Source of the DNA: Zhongshania aliphaticivorans | GTDB taxonomy: Bacteria > Pseudomonadota > Gammaproteobacteria > Pseudomonadales > Spongiibacteraceae | Assembly: GCF_902705855.1 (NCBI RefSeq) | Contig: NZ_CACSIJ010000001.1 | Span: 211,044 to 275,043, forward strand | DNA: 64,000 nt | Direction: 5' to 3' | In this document: positions 1 through 8,964 of the stretch, one piece after another | Layout of the letters: each line of letters starts with the position of its first letter | Numbering within the stretch: position 1 is the stretch's first letter | Translations under genes and position numbers: made by a program | Notes under the pieces: model-generated | Told to the model about the DNA's origin: nothing | Seen by the model: only the letters and a program-made list of their open reading frames with translations | Database searches by the model: none

Positions 1-471
1 GCCGCTATCTGGCCTTTGCACCAAAATATCTTCAACAAGGGCTTGGTAGCTCTGCCAGCTCGCATCATCAATGCCATCACGAACAATCTCTGCCTGCAAT
101 TCACGCAGGGCCAAGTCTTGCCGATAGCCTAAACGGTCATAAATAAGTAGGGCAACAACAGGGATTAACACCAATACAAGTAATAAATAGGTACGCTTGG
201 ATCGGGTTTCTGAGGGTGCGCCCTCACTGGCAGACTCAGTAACCAGCTGCCTATCCAACTCCCGCTCAAGTTCAGCAAATTGAGTTTGGTCAATCAGTCC
301 CGAATCCAAATCACTGCGCAATTCACGCTGACGCTGGCGATAGAACTCCCGTTGCGCACGACGATGTAACTGGACGTCACTTTGGCTTGCCTCCCGGCTG
401 CGTAAAGACAGCAGGACGAGTATAGCCGCCAATAACAGCAAGATGCCGATGCCAATATACAAACTCATCAT
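1..471 (-). CDS. ccmI: CcmI, cytochrome c maturation protein, 3' part cut by window edge
   Basis: This is the N-terminal 157 codons of CcmI; the rest lies outside the window. CcmI is an inner-membrane protein that presents apocytochrome c to the CcmF/CcmH haem ligation complex. The predicted protein begins MMSLYIGIGILLLLAAILVL, a first membrane segment. A basic, Arg/Gln-rich cytoplasmic stretch follows, with the RREFYRQR-type region usual for CcmI, and then a second membrane segment near residues 95-110. The start ATG at 471 overlaps the ccmH stop in an ATGA junction, which indicates translational coupling. A second ATG follows directly, so the protein may start one residue later. Being last in a ccmABCDEFGHI order supports the call. 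Confidence 0.85.
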   Translation of the reverse strand, partial: MMSLYIGIGILLLLAAILVLLSLRSREASQSDVQLHRRAQREFYRQRQRELRSDLDSGLIDQTQFAELERELDRQLVTESASEGAPSETRSKRTYLLLVLVLIPVVALLIYDRLGYRQDLALRELQAEIVRDGIDDASWQSYQALVEDILVQRPDSG

Positions 472-959
472 GAGCGTTCCTCCACTCGCTCGGCATTGTC
501 ATCATCATCTAATAATGCCCGCAGCCGCTCCTGATCACTTTGCGACAAGGCCTCATCGACAGGTAATTGCACTCGCTTGCGGCTGGATGCCATTCGCCAC
601 CAAACCAACGAACCGAGCAGCAACAAGCCAATCGGCATCAACCATAACACCGCGGTTTGGCTACTAAAACGTGGACGATACAGAATAAAATCGCCATAGC
701 GCGCAACCATGTATTGGGTGATTTCGATATCCGATTTGCCGTCCATAATCATACTGTGTAGTTGACGGCGTAAATCTTTAGAGATGGCGGAATCTGAGCC
801 AGATAAGTTTTGATTTTGGCATTTAGGGCAGCGCAGCTCCTCAATAAAGGCATGATAGCGCTGTTGCTGCAGTGGAGTATCAAACTGATAGGTTTCGATA
901 ACCGCCGCTGCGGCAATACTGAATAAAGCTAGAATACAGCTTAATAATAAGGCCTTCAT
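468..959 (-). CDS. ccmH: CcmH, cytochrome c maturation thiol-disulfide protein
   Basis: CcmH is a periplasmic, membrane-anchored thioredoxin-like protein. It reduces the CXXCH cysteines of apocytochrome c before haem attachment. The 163-residue protein has a signal sequence (residues 1-19), the family motif LRCPKCQNQNL with Cys44 and Cys47, and one C-terminal membrane segment (about 104-122). It has the short length of the Pseudomonas-type CcmH rather than the long E. coli form that is fused to a CcmI-like domain; here CcmI is a separate gene. It overlaps ccmG upstream and ccmI downstream by 4 bases each, as in a tightly coupled operon. Confidence 0.93.
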   Translation of the reverse strand: MKALLLSCILALFSIAAAAVIETYQFDTPLQQQRYHAFIEELRCPKCQNQNLSGSDSAISKDLRRQLHSMIMDGKSDIEITQYMVARYGDFILYRPRFSSQTAVLWLMPIGLLLLGSLVWWRMASSRKRVQLPVDEALSQSDQERLRALLDDDDNAERVEERS

Positions 960-1513
960 TGATCCGAATCCTTTGCGTTTAAACCCGCGATTCGTGGTGC
1001 AAACTCTTTATCCCACACCTTTTTCTCTAAGGCACCCTGATAACGAAACCGCACCACCCCTGCGGCATCGACCAAATACGTTTCAGGCGCACCGGTCACA
1101 CCAAGATCTAAGCCCAGAGAACCGTCTTCATCAAACAAAGTAAGGAAATATGGGTCACCTTTTTCAGCTAACCAGCGTTTGGCTGCATCTGCGTCATCTT
1201 TGTAATCAATACTGACAATTTTCACACCTTCCGCCGCCAGCTTCAGCAAAAACGGGTGCTCGAAATGGCAGGTTGGGCACCATGTTGCCCACACATTCAG
1301 CAAGAAGATTTCGCCGACAATCTGCGATTTATTAATGGGCCGACCATCACTTAGGGCTGGCTCCACGAAATCTGGCAATGGCTTATCAATCAGGGCCGAC
1401 GGTAAATCCGTTGGCGCGTAATCGCCGGTTTGTACGCGGCGCTCGACACCAAAAAAAACCGCCGCCAACAGTGCAAAAACCAGTAGCGGTAAAAATAACT
1501 TAAGTCGTTGCAC
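956..1513 (-). CDS. ccmG: CcmG/DsbE, thioredoxin-like protein for cytochrome c maturation
   Basis: CcmG is a membrane-tethered periplasmic thioredoxin that keeps CcmH and apocytochrome c reduced. The 185-residue protein has an N-terminal anchor (residues 6-22) and a TlpA/DsbE thioredoxin fold with the active site WCPTC (Cys79 and Cys82). The GVTGAPETYLVD segment later in the fold is the cis-Pro region typical of DsbE. The start lies inside the 3' end of ccmF (14-base overlap) and the stop overlaps ccmH. The family, the length (about 180 residues) and the position in the operon all agree. Confidence 0.95.
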   Translation of the reverse strand: MQRLKLFLPLLVFALLAAVFFGVERRVQTGDYAPTDLPSALIDKPLPDFVEPALSDGRPINKSQIVGEIFLLNVWATWCPTCHFEHPFLLKLAAEGVKIVSIDYKDDADAAKRWLAEKGDPYFLTLFDEDGSLGLDLGVTGAPETYLVDAAGVVRFRYQGALEKKVWDKEFAPRIAGLNAKDSDQ

Positions 1514-3482
1514 TGTGTTCTCCGTCCGCTTTTATCACCGTTTTTGCACTAGGCCGATAACGCTTGTCACAAATTGCCAATAAGGCGCCGATAGCCATGA
1601 GTATTGCGCCTAGCCATATCCAACGTATAAATGGTTTTACATGAATACGCACCGCCCATGCGTCTTTGCCCACAGGCTCACCCAAGGCGATATACACATC
1701 GCGCATTAAACCCGCATCAATAGCCGCTTCAGTCATCACCTGGCTGCTACGGGCATGGTAGCGACGCTTTTCAGGGTGCAACTCAGCGATGAGTTTATCG
1801 CCCTGCCACAGCGAAAATGTGCCACGCTGACCCTGATAATTTGGCCCAGTAATCGCCTGTATCGCATCAAAACTCACTTCATATGAAAACGCACTTTCGG
1901 TGCGCTCCCCGACCAACATGCGAATGTCCTGCTCGTCGTTAAAGCTGGTCACCATCGCGACGCCAAGCACACTCGCCGCAAAGCCAATGTGCGCAATTAG
2001 CATACCGTAATACGAGGGTGTAAGCCGGCTTAAGCCCTTCACCAAGGTCGGCGCATTACGAACTTTACTGCGCAGATTCACCACACTACTGAGGACAATC
2101 CACGCCGACAGCAGTACGCCAATAGTTGCCCCAATGTGTATACCGTCGCCAAACCATTGAGGAATTACAAAGCCCAATACTACGCTGCTCACGAATGCAG
2201 CCAATAATGGCTTGATCCACGACGAGGGGTTACTTCTCTTCCATTGTGACGACGGCCCGATACCAATCACCAGGGCCATCAAACACATTAGCGGCACAAA
2301 AATAGCGTTGAAATACGGTGGCCCTACCGAATATTTACCTAGTCCGGCAAAGTCCATAATTAGCGGAAATAAAGTGCCGAGTAGCACGGTCATTGCCGCA
2401 ACCAATAACAGTATATTGTTGACGAGCAACAAGGCCTCGCGGGACAACCACGTAAAAGTGGCAGTTTGCTGATTACTCGGTGCACGAAAGGCATAGAGCG
2501 TTAGGGAGCCGCCAACCACAATCACTAAAAACCCGAGAATAAACATACCGCGAGTAGGATCAGCAGCAAACGCGTGTACCGAGGTAAGCACCCCAGAGCG
2601 AACCAAAAAGGTGCCCAATAAACTTAAGGAGAAGGCAAATATTGCTAATAACAGCGTCCAGCTCTTAAACACCCCACGCTTTTCGGTAACCGCTAATGAA
2701 TGTATTAGCGCGGTACCGACCAACCAGGGCATAAACGACGCGTTCTCTACCGGGTCCCAAAACCACCAGCCACCCCACCCCAATTCGTAGTAGGCCCACC
2801 AGCTGCCCAGTGCGATACCAACAGTTAAGAACAGCCACGCGATGTTTGTCCATGGCCGCGACCAACGCGCCCAACTCGCATCCATTCGGCCACTCATTAG
2901 TGCAGCAATTGCAAAGGCAAAGGCGACTGAAAATCCGACATAACCCACATAAAGCATCGGTGGATGAATCACCATACCGGGGTCTTGTAACAGTGGGTTT
3001 AAGTCCTGCCCGTCTGCGGGCACATTCAGTAAGTGACGGGCAAAGGGATTAGACGTAAACAGAGAAAATCCGAAAAAACCAACTGCGATCATCCCCATAA
3101 CCGACAGCACACGAGCAAGAATATCTAGCGGTAATTGCCGCGAGAAAACAGCTACCGCGACCGTCCATAGAGCCAGAATCTGCAACCACAGCAGTAGCGA
3201 ACCTTCATGCCCGCCCCACAGCGCGCTAAATTTATACGCCGCAGGTAATAGCGAGTTTGATTGCGCGGCAACGATATCAACCGAGAAATCGTCAGTTAAA
3301 AACGCATAAAACAGGCTAGCAATGGCAATGGTAGTAAACAGACATTGTGCAAAACTTAAATATCGGCCCGCACGCATTGCCAGATGATCACCGCGGAATA
3401 CCCCCCACAGCGGCAAAATTGCCAGCGCCAAAGCAAAACAAAAACCAAGTATTAATGCGAGGTGACCAAATTCAACTATCAC
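1500..3482 (-). CDS. ccmF: CcmF, haem lyase subunit of cytochrome c maturation
   Basis: CcmF is the large multi-pass inner-membrane subunit that, with CcmH and CcmI, attaches haem covalently to apocytochrome c. The 660-residue protein matches the usual family length of about 650 and is strongly hydrophobic throughout. It carries the tryptophan-rich haem-handling WWD signature at [20 protein letters not shown]. Other conserved blocks are the [17 protein letters not shown] segment with its haem-ligating His and the C-terminal periplasmic loop followed by a last membrane helix. The start overlaps the ccmE stop by 4 bases. No gaps or frameshifts are apparent. Confidence 0.97.
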   Translation of the reverse strand: MIVEFGHLALILGFCFALALAILPLWGVFRGDHLAMRAGRYLSFAQCLFTTIAIASLFYAFLTDDFSVDIVAAQSNSLLPAAYKFSALWGGHEGSLLLWLQILALWTVAVAVFSRQLPLDILARVLSVMGMIAVGFFGFSLFTSNPFARHLLNVPADGQDLNPLLQDPGMVIHPPMLYVGYVGFSVAFAFAIAALMSGRMDASWARWSRPWTNIAWLFLTVGIALGSWWAYYELGWGGWWFWDPVENASFMPWLVGTALIHSLAVTEKRGVFKSWTLLLAIFAFSLSLLGTFLVRSGVLTSVHAFAADPTRGMFILGFLVIVVGGSLTLYAFRAPSNQQTATFTWLSREALLLVNNILLLVAAMTVLLGTLFPLIMDFAGLGKYSVGPPYFNAIFVPLMCLMALVIGIGPSSQWKRSNPSSWIKPLLAAFVSSVVLGFVIPQWFGDGIHIGATIGVLLSAWIVLSSVVNLRSKVRNAPTLVKGLSRLTPSYYGMLIAHIGFAASVLGVAMVTSFNDEQDIRMLVGERTESAFSYEVSFDAIQAITGPNYQGQRGTFSLWQGDKLIAELHPEKRRYHARSSQVMTEAAIDAGLMRDVYIALGEPVGKDAWAVRIHVKPFIRWIWLGAILMAIGALLAICDKRYRPSAKTVIKADGEHSATT

Positions 3483-3946
3483 AAGCTGCCCTTCTCTTGC
3501 TGTGCAGCGCGGCTGGCCGCAGATTTCTCTAGGGCGTCACTCACTTCTGGCGGCATATAGGTTTCGTCGTGTTTTGCGAGCACTTCGGTGGCGTAAAAAA
3601 TTCCATCCTCACCTAATTTACCCGAGGCTACTACGCCTTCGCCTTCGGCAAACAAATCCGGAAGAATACCTTCGTACTCTACCGTTACTGTTGCACTAAA
3701 ATCCGTTACGACAAATCGCGTTACCAAACTATCGCTGGCGCGTTGAACACTGCCTTCTTGCACCATACCACCCGCGCGAATAGATTTACCCGTCGGCGCC
3801 TTGCCAGCAGCAATGTCGGCAGGCGGATAAAATAAATTAATATTTTCTTTTAGCGCATAGCCCAGCAATCCCGCCGCCAAGCCGGTTACCACTAAAATGA
3901 ATAAAATAATCAAAAGGCGCTGTTTGCGCTGAGGATGCATAGCCAT
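3479..3946 (-). CDS. ccmE: CcmE, periplasmic haem chaperone
   Basis: CcmE receives haem from CcmC with the help of the CcmAB ATPase, binds it covalently, and hands it to CcmF. The 155-residue protein has one N-terminal membrane anchor (about residues 11-30) and an OB-fold domain. It keeps the haem-binding [10 protein letters not shown] motif, with the covalent attachment residue at His126 and the axial-ligand Tyr at 130. The start at 3946 has a purine-rich AAGAG sequence six bases upstream; an in-frame Met two codons later is an alternative. It lies between ccmD and ccmF as expected. Confidence 0.96.
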   Translation of the reverse strand: MAMHPQRKQRLLIILFILVVTGLAAGLLGYALKENINLFYPPADIAAGKAPTGKSIRAGGMVQEGSVQRASDSLVTRFVVTDFSATVTVEYEGILPDLFAEGEGVVASGKLGEDGIFYATEVLAKHDETYMPPEVSDALEKSAASRAAQQEKGSL

Positions 3947-3955
3947 ACAAATCTC

Positions 3956-4153
3956 TTAATGCTGTGTTGTGCTCGATGACGACGCCTTTTTGCGTCGCAC
4001 TATAGCGCGTATCTGCTGTTCCGCCTGCTTGCGGCGGCTTCGTGCCACGCCCACTAAAATACTGAGTACCAAGGCACTTACGCCGTAGCAGAACCAGACA
4101 TAAGGTCCGTGGCCACCCATACTGAGAAAATCGCCTACAGTGTCAAAATACAT
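3956..4153 (-). CDS. ccmD: CcmD, small haem exporter subunit
   Basis: CcmD is a small single-pass protein that helps release holo-CcmE from the CcmABC complex. The chosen start, ATG at 4153, overlaps the ccmC stop in a TAATG junction and gives 65 residues. A longer reading from 4171 would add six residues not usual for the family. The N-terminal sequence MYFDTVGDFLSMGGHGPYVW contains the FLxMGGHGxYVW signature of CcmD. A membrane helix follows, then a basic tail rich in Arg and Lys (RSRRKQAEQQI, VRRKK). Confidence 0.93.
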   Translation of the reverse strand: MYFDTVGDFLSMGGHGPYVWFCYGVSALVLSILVGVARSRRKQAEQQIRAIVRRKKASSSSTTQH

Positions 4154-4902
4154 TAGCGCGATTCTCCACAAATCTGGTCTTGTACCCAGCGTGTGTTTCT
4201 TTCTCGATCCAAAATTTCAACACGAACAAACAACAGCAATACCCAAGTAAAAAACAAATACATGCCACTTAAGGTCGCCATCAGTGGCCGCAGCATGGTG
4301 GGATGAATTGTAGACTGGCCCGTAAAGCTGATACTTGCCGGCTGGTGTAGGCTGTACCACCACTCTACCGACCAATAAATAATTGGAATATTCACCGCGC
4401 CAACTATGGCCAATACCGCGCAGGCCTTGGCCGCCGCGTCGCGATTTTCAAAGGCTTGATGCAAGGCAATAATGCCCAAATACAAAAAGAACAAAATCAG
4501 AACTGAGGTAATACGTGCATCCCACACCCACCACGTACCCCAAGTTGGTTTACCCCATACAGCACCGGTAAGCAGAGCGAGAAAAGTGAGTGAAGCGCCA
4601 ATCGGTGCAATGGCCTTCATTACCATCGCCGCCAACTTCATTCGCCAAATCAAATGAATGGCGCCAGCAATCGCCATCGTCATATACGCGCCCATCGCCA
4701 CCGCAGAGGCGGGAACGTGAATATAGATAATCCGAAAGCTATTACCCTGCTTGTAATCCGCCGGCACAAACGCCAAGCCCCATATAACGCCACCCACCAA
4801 TAGCAGCAGAGACAGGCCCGCCAGCCACGGTAATAGCTTACCGCTAAACTGATAAAACCAACGGGGTGATCCCCATTTATGGAAGGTTGAGCTAATCGAC
4901 AA
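4153..4902 (-). CDS. ccmC: CcmC, haem transfer protein
   Basis: CcmC is a six-helix membrane protein that delivers haem to CcmE. The protein contains the tryptophan-rich WWD signature WGTWWVWDARITSVLILFFL and conserved periplasmic His residues. No ATG exists near the expected N-terminus. The open frame reaches TTG at 4944, but the TTG at 4902 has an AAGAG ribosome site nine bases upstream. That start gives about 249 residues, beginning just before the FHKWGSPRWFYQ segment that opens most CcmC proteins. I therefore prefer 4902, with 4944 as the alternative. A 176-base gap separates it from ccmB, so it may also have its own promoter. Confidence 0.92.
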   Translation of the reverse strand: MSISSTFHKWGSPRWFYQFSGKLLPWLAGLSLLLLVGGVIWGLAFVPADYKQGNSFRIIYIHVPASAVAMGAYMTMAIAGAIHLIWRMKLAAMVMKAIAPIGASLTFLALLTGAVWGKPTWGTWWVWDARITSVLILFFLYLGIIALHQAFENRDAAAKACAVLAIVGAVNIPIIYWSVEWWYSLHQPASISFTGQSTIHPTMLRPLMATLSGMYLFFTWVLLLFVRVEILDRERNTRWVQDQICGESR

Positions 4903-5078
4903 AGCACTATTCTCTTTTTTAAAATTCAAATCCGACCCAAACAATCGCTAATTGTCGACGTCAGGATCGGTGATTATAAGGGCCGCCATAAAGGTCGGGC
5001 ATTATACCTTAGCCTCGCTATAAAATTGAAAACCGCGCACAACACGCTAACGCCAGTAAACAACGCACCGCCAAGCCA

Positions 5079-5765
5079 TTACTGATCAACACTAATCCGC
5101 AGCGCGCCGCAGATAGCGAGTGGCGATAATGCCAAGGCCACTAGATAAAACACACCCAACATTGCCAACTGTGGAAAATACTCCCCACCCTCGACCGCGG
5201 ACTTCACTGCGCTACTACCAAAAATAAGCACGGGGATATACAAAGGCAATACGATAAGCGACAACAACAAGCCCCCTTTCCGCAGCCCTACCGTTAATGC
5301 TGCTCCTATCGCACCGATAAAACTCAACACCGTCGTGCCCAGCAGCAAACTCACCATCAGCGCCAGCATTCCCTTCGCCGGTAACTGTAAAAGCACCCCC
5401 AAGACCGGCGATAAAATACTAAGGGGTAATCCCGTCATCAGCCAATGTGCTAAGGTCTTAGCGAGTACTTGTGGATAAAGGGGCTGATGGCTCAGCAGCA
5501 TTTGTTCGAGGGTAGCATCATCAAAATCGCCCCTGAACAAGCTATCGGTGGCCAATAGCGACGCCAGTAAGGCAACCACCCATAAAATGCCGGGGGCCAG
5601 CTCTGCTAAGCGGTCTGGCTGCGGGCCGATACCAAGAGGAAACAAGGCACAGACCATCACAAAAAAAACTAAGGGATTTGACCACTCACTGCCCCGTCGC
5701 AGCGACGCCATTACGTCGCGTCGCAATACTGCTACGACTAATTTAGCTAATCCAGAATCAGACAT
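5079..5765 (-). CDS. ccmB: CcmB, membrane subunit of the haem ABC transporter
   Basis: CcmB is the membrane partner of the CcmA ATPase in the CcmABCD complex, which drives release of haem-loaded CcmE. The 228-residue protein has about six hydrophobic segments and the family blocks RRGSEWSNPLVFFVMVCALFPL near the N-terminus and LLATDSLFRGDFDDATLEQMLLS around residues 65-90. Length and topology are those of typical CcmB (about 220). It overlaps the 3' end of ccmA by 8 bases, so the two are probably translated together. Confidence 0.96.
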   Translation of the reverse strand: MSDSGLAKLVVAVLRRDVMASLRRGSEWSNPLVFFVMVCALFPLGIGPQPDRLAELAPGILWVVALLASLLATDSLFRGDFDDATLEQMLLSHQPLYPQVLAKTLAHWLMTGLPLSILSPVLGVLLQLPAKGMLALMVSLLLGTTVLSFIGAIGAALTVGLRKGGLLLSLIVLPLYIPVLIFGSSAVKSAVEGGEYFPQLAMLGVFYLVALALSPLAICGALRISVDQ

Positions 5766-6426
5766 TGGCTGCCTCTCCCAGAGTCACAATCTTAAATTCG
5801 TGGGCGAAGCTAAGGCGATGATGGGTAGTTAGCAATACGGCACCACCCTCGCTGACAAACTCACTTAACCAGCGTTCTATTTCGGTCACACCGCGCTGAT
5901 CTATGGCGGTAAAGGGTTCGTCGAGAACCCAAAGGCTGGCGGGAATACAAAATAATCGGGCCAGATTTACACGGCGTTGTTGACCCGCCGATAAGGAGTG
6001 GCAGGCCTGCTCTTCAAATCCACTTAAGCCAACCTTTTCTAATGCGGATAAAATCTTATCGTCATTATTATTCAATCCTCGCAAGGCGCAGGACCAGCGT
6101 AAATTTTCCAACGGGCTTAGCACCGCCTTAATACCGGCGCCGTGACCAATGTAAAGAAGCTGCTGTAGGTATTCATGACGCTGTTTGAGCAGAGACTTAC
6201 CCTGCCACAGCACCTCGCCCTCATAGCGGCTGGAAAGGCCCGCCAAAATCCGCAGCAAGCTGGTTTTACCGCTGCCATTAGGACCTGCAATTTGCACAAG
6301 CTGTCCGGCATCGAGCTGAAAGCACAAATCTGCAAACAGCACTCGATCATCTCGATCGCTGTATAACCGCTTAACTTCCAGCCCCGTATTTGCCAAAACC
6401 ACTCCCGCTTGTCTACGCACAGACAT
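5758..6426 (-). CDS. ccmA: CcmA, ATP-binding subunit of the haem ABC transporter
   Basis: CcmA hydrolyses ATP in the CcmABCD complex to release holo-CcmE. The 222-residue protein has the Walker A motif GPNGSGKT (residues 48-55), the ABC signature LSAGQQRR (about 145-152) and the Walker B motif LWVLDEP (about 165-171). The switch His is in LLTTHH. It is the first gene of the ccm operon. Its promoter should lie in the 129 bases upstream, between it and the CheA-like gene; I could not pick out a convincing site there. In Pseudomonas the ccm operon also lies beside the flagellar and chemotaxis genes. Confidence 0.96.
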   Translation of the reverse strand: MSVRRQAGVVLANTGLEVKRLYSDRDDRVLFADLCFQLDAGQLVQIAGPNGSGKTSLLRILAGLSSRYEGEVLWQGKSLLKQRHEYLQQLLYIGHGAGIKAVLSPLENLRWSCALRGLNNNDDKILSALEKVGLSGFEEQACHSLSAGQQRRVNLARLFCIPASLWVLDEPFTAIDQRGVTEIERWLSEFVSEGGAVLLTTHHRLSFAHEFKIVTLGEAANV

Positions 6427-6555
6427 GTCGACGACATGCGCAAAATCGCCGCCAAGTATATACGAACAAAAGGGGGTTTAGTGCTGAAAACGAATTACAG
6501 AAGTGTTAGGAGACAAGTTCAGTGGATCACACAACAATGCGGCATCACGCAACAG

Positions 6556-7431
6556 CTAGTTATTCTTGCCGTCTTGCCGGCGCAAACGCTCAAAATCCTG
6601 AGTGACTAAGTCTAAATATACGAGGGCTTTGTCGAGCTCTGCCGAATGGCCTTTGCCACGAAATTTCATCAAGCGCTGCCTGACCCAACTCAACTCGCCC
6701 ACTAGATTATCTAAACCACTAGCCGTATCAGCGACAGAAGTTGGCATTATTTCAGCCTGCGACTGCCTAAGCGGTGCTGAAATAACAGCGTCAAGCGTTT
6801 CAAAATTAGACTTTGAATAGCTCTGAAAGGTATCGCGCCCTGCGTTTTCTAACACCACTCCCCCTGGCGACTCGCTGGACGTTGGGCGCGCCAAGGGGGC
6901 AAAACTCGCGCTTTCGTATTGCAAAACCGACGGCGCCAAATCACTGAGCTGCTTGTCTCTAGGTTGCAAGCGACCATCAAAAAAGACGCTCATAGGATCA
7001 CCAGAAAGCACCGCAGGATTATTGGCCGCCGAGGGGCTGTTATTGCGATCCGCCGCGCGCAGCAAACGCGATTTTAATTCACTATCGATGCCACTAGGCT
7101 CTTGGTGATTAATCCGGCGCGCCAACATCAGCTCAGTCGCACCAAGAGTGGCAACAAACAAAGACACTAAACTCGGCGTCATTGATACGCGACGAGTGCG
7201 AACGCGCTCCATAACCCGCTCAGCCAGTTGCGTGCACTCCGCCAACTCATCCAGCTTTAAGACCGTCGCCCCACCATATAAGGTGTGAAAACCACGGTGA
7301 ATGTCATCCAAGATGCGCTGACCATCATAGCCATAACGTAACTCAGCCAGCTGTTCCGACAGGCGTTGAACAATCTCCTCCGCTTCCGCGAGGAAAATCG
7401 CCAAAATACCTTCGTGTTCAATTTCGTTCAC
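6556..7431 (-). CDS. CheA-like protein with P1 (Hpt) and P3-like parts but no kinase domain
   Basis: Residues 1-110 closely resemble the N-terminal phosphotransfer domain (P1) of Pseudomonas swimming CheA. They include RGFHTLYGGA with the predicted phospho-accepting His49; the usual Lys after HT-L is Tyr here. Residues 115-235 are a low-complexity linker. Residues 239-286 (LDNLVGELSWVRQRL ... ELDKALVYLDLVTQDFERLRR) look like the CheA P3 dimerisation helices. The protein then stops at 291 residues, so the ATP-binding (P4) and CheW-like (P5) domains of a roughly 700-residue CheA are absent. It cannot be a kinase itself; it may relay phosphate or act as a dimeric scaffold. The start is GTG at 7431. 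It lies between a cheY-like gene and ccmA, the place of cheA in Pseudomonas. Confidence 0.75.
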   Translation of the reverse strand: MNEIEHEGILAIFLAEAEEIVQRLSEQLAELRYGYDGQRILDDIHRGFHTLYGGATVLKLDELAECTQLAERVMERVRTRRVSMTPSLVSLFVATLGATELMLARRINHQEPSGIDSELKSRLLRAADRNNSPSAANNPAVLSGDPMSVFFDGRLQPRDKQLSDLAPSVLQYESASFAPLARPTSSESPGGVVLENAGRDTFQSYSKSNFETLDAVISAPLRQSQAEIMPTSVADTASGLDNLVGELSWVRQRLMKFRGKGHSAELDKALVYLDLVTQDFERLRRQDGKNN

Positions 7432-7459
7432 AGCACACCCGAGTTATATCTGTTTTATC

Positions 7460-7491
7460 GCACGGTCTTAGCAATTCTGCTAACACCGTGC
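7460..7491. promoter_or_regulatory. Imperfect palindrome upstream of the CheA-like gene
   Basis: Arms GCACGGT and ACCGTGC (7 bases), a C/C mismatch, then TTAGCA and TGCTAA (6 bases) surround a four-base centre ATTC. The element sits 29 bases before the GTG start of the CheA-like gene. It could be an operator or an mRNA hairpin. There is no T-run on the minus strand after it, so a simple terminator for the cheY-like gene is unlikely. Confidence 0.4.
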
Positions 7492-7648
7492 CTTATCGTC
7501 AGCATCAGCGACAATAAATACGCGCGCGATGACAATCACTATTATCGCTAATCGACGAGTCCTTAGCTGTAAGCTCGATCACATTCCAGCAATATTTTTA
7601 CGATCTCAATCAAGCCAGTAAAACAGTACATAAAGCGATAAATTGTCC

Positions 7649-8119
7649 TCAAGTCCCCCGCTGAATAATCGCTAGAATCTTCCCTTCCAAAGTTGCCGCC
7701 GTAAACGGTTTTACCATATAACCGTTCACACCGGCCTCCGCCGCCGCAACTATCTGCTCTCGCTTTGCGTCAGCCGTAATCATCAACACCGGAATATGCG
7801 CCAAGGTACTGTCTGCCCGTATCGCCCGTAACAGCGCCAGCCCAGACATTCTCGGCATGAGTAAATCGGTAACCACCAGATCGAAGCGTTGATTGTGCAG
7901 CATTGGCAAAGCCGATAAGCCATCTTCGGCCTCGCTGATATAGCGATACCCTAAATCCAAAAGCAGATTGCGAATAATGCGGCGCATGGTAGAAAAACCC
8001 TCCACCACCAAGATCCGCATATCATCGGGCGAGCACGAGGTCGATGCGACGGGGTCGGCCTCGTCGTAGGCTTCGCCAAAAGGATTGGGAGACAGCTCTT
8101 TGCGATCCTCGTCCTTCAT
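7649..8119 (-). CDS. CheY-like response regulator with N-terminal extension and altered acidic pocket
   Basis: Residues 34-156 are a receiver domain very similar to the Pseudomonas flagellar CheY (FSTMRRIIRNLL, EAEDGLSALPML, AGVNGYMVKPFT). The phospho-acceptor Asp85, switch Thr115 and Lys137 are kept. The acidic pair that binds Mg2+ in CheY (DD in VVDDFSTMRR) reads VVEGFSTMRR, with Glu40 and Gly41. The Trp after the phospho-acceptor Asp is Leu. A 33-residue acidic extension precedes the receiver. The ATG at 8119 overlaps the fleN stop as TAATG, which supports the long form. It probably binds the FliM switch, but its phosphorylation may be weakened. Confidence 0.85.
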   Translation of the reverse strand: MKDEDRKELSPNPFGEAYDEADPVASTSCSPDDMRILVVEGFSTMRRIIRNLLLDLGYRYISEAEDGLSALPMLHNQRFDLVVTDLLMPRMSGLALLRAIRADSTLAHIPVLMITADAKREQIVAAAEAGVNGYMVKPFTAATLEGKILAIIQRGT

Positions 8120-8964
8120 TAAAAGCGCACCGCACTATCCGCGCCGTCGGTTCGGTCTTTTACTGTGAGTAACTGCTCTACAAAAAACACCAGATGCCCC
8201 TGCGCCCTCGCAGGCAGAGGCCATTCTTTTACCTGCGCCGCCAAGCCTCGAAGCGCCCTTGCAGACTCGCTGCTAGGTGCTGCCAAAATAACCGGCGTTT
8301 GCTGACGAACAGCGTCGCGCAATTTGGTGTCGAAGGGCACAGTGCCGGCGTAAATCAAACCTACGTCTAAAAACTGACCGCATACCTGGTTTAAACTTTC
8401 AAACAGCTGACGCCCTTCCCGTTCATCCGCCACCATATTCGCGACAATACGAAAGCGGCTACGGCCGAAATCCCGATTCATTAATTTTATTAAGGCGTAG
8501 GCATCAGTAATCGAGCTGGGCTCATTGCACACCACCATAAGCACTTCCTGCGCGGCGCTAAGAAAATTCACCACGGAATCAGATATCCCCGCCGCCGTGT
8601 CTACCACAAGCACATCTAATTGATTAGCGATGTCACTAAAGGCGCGAATTAAACCGGCGTGCTCCATTGAACCGAGCATGCTTAAATGCCGCGTGCCGGA
8701 TGAAGCGGGAATAATCTTAATTCCCGCCGGGCCTGTAAGCATAATGTCTTGCAGCGAACAACTGCCATCCAACACCTGTTCGATGGTATTGCTAGCCTTT
8801 AAACCTAGTAGCACATCCACATTGGCCAAGCCAAAATCCGCATCGAGCAAAACAACCCGAGAACCCGCTTCGGCTAGACCTACACTAATATTAATCGCGA
8901 CATTGGTTTTCCCTACACCGCCCTTACCACCACTTACGGCGATCACTTGGATAGGCCGAGTCAT
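8119..8964 (-). CDS. fleN: FleN/FlhG-type MinD-like ATPase
   Basis: FleN is a ParA/MinD-family ATPase that limits flagellar number and restrains the FleQ activator in Pseudomonas. The 281-residue protein has the deviant Walker A motif KGGVGKT (residues 14-20), switch regions LLDADFGLANVDVLLGL and VVDTAAGISDSVV, and a C-terminus (ARAQGHLVFFVEQLL) like that of Pseudomonas FleN. It overlaps the upstream membrane protein gene by 4 bases (ATGA) and the downstream cheY-like gene (TAATG). In Pseudomonas flhF lies just before it and fliA just after; neither is present here. The FleQ-type boxes upstream of this cluster make a retained FleQ-FleN circuit plausible. Confidence 0.93.
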   Translation of the reverse strand: MTRPIQVIAVSGGKGGVGKTNVAINISVGLAEAGSRVVLLDADFGLANVDVLLGLKASNTIEQVLDGSCSLQDIMLTGPAGIKIIPASSGTRHLSMLGSMEHAGLIRAFSDIANQLDVLVVDTAAGISDSVVNFLSAAQEVLMVVCNEPSSITDAYALIKLMNRDFGRSRFRIVANMVADEREGRQLFESLNQVCGQFLDVGLIYAGTVPFDTKLRDAVRQQTPVILAAPSSESARALRGLAAQVKEWPLPARAQGHLVFFVEQLLTVKDRTDGADSAVRF

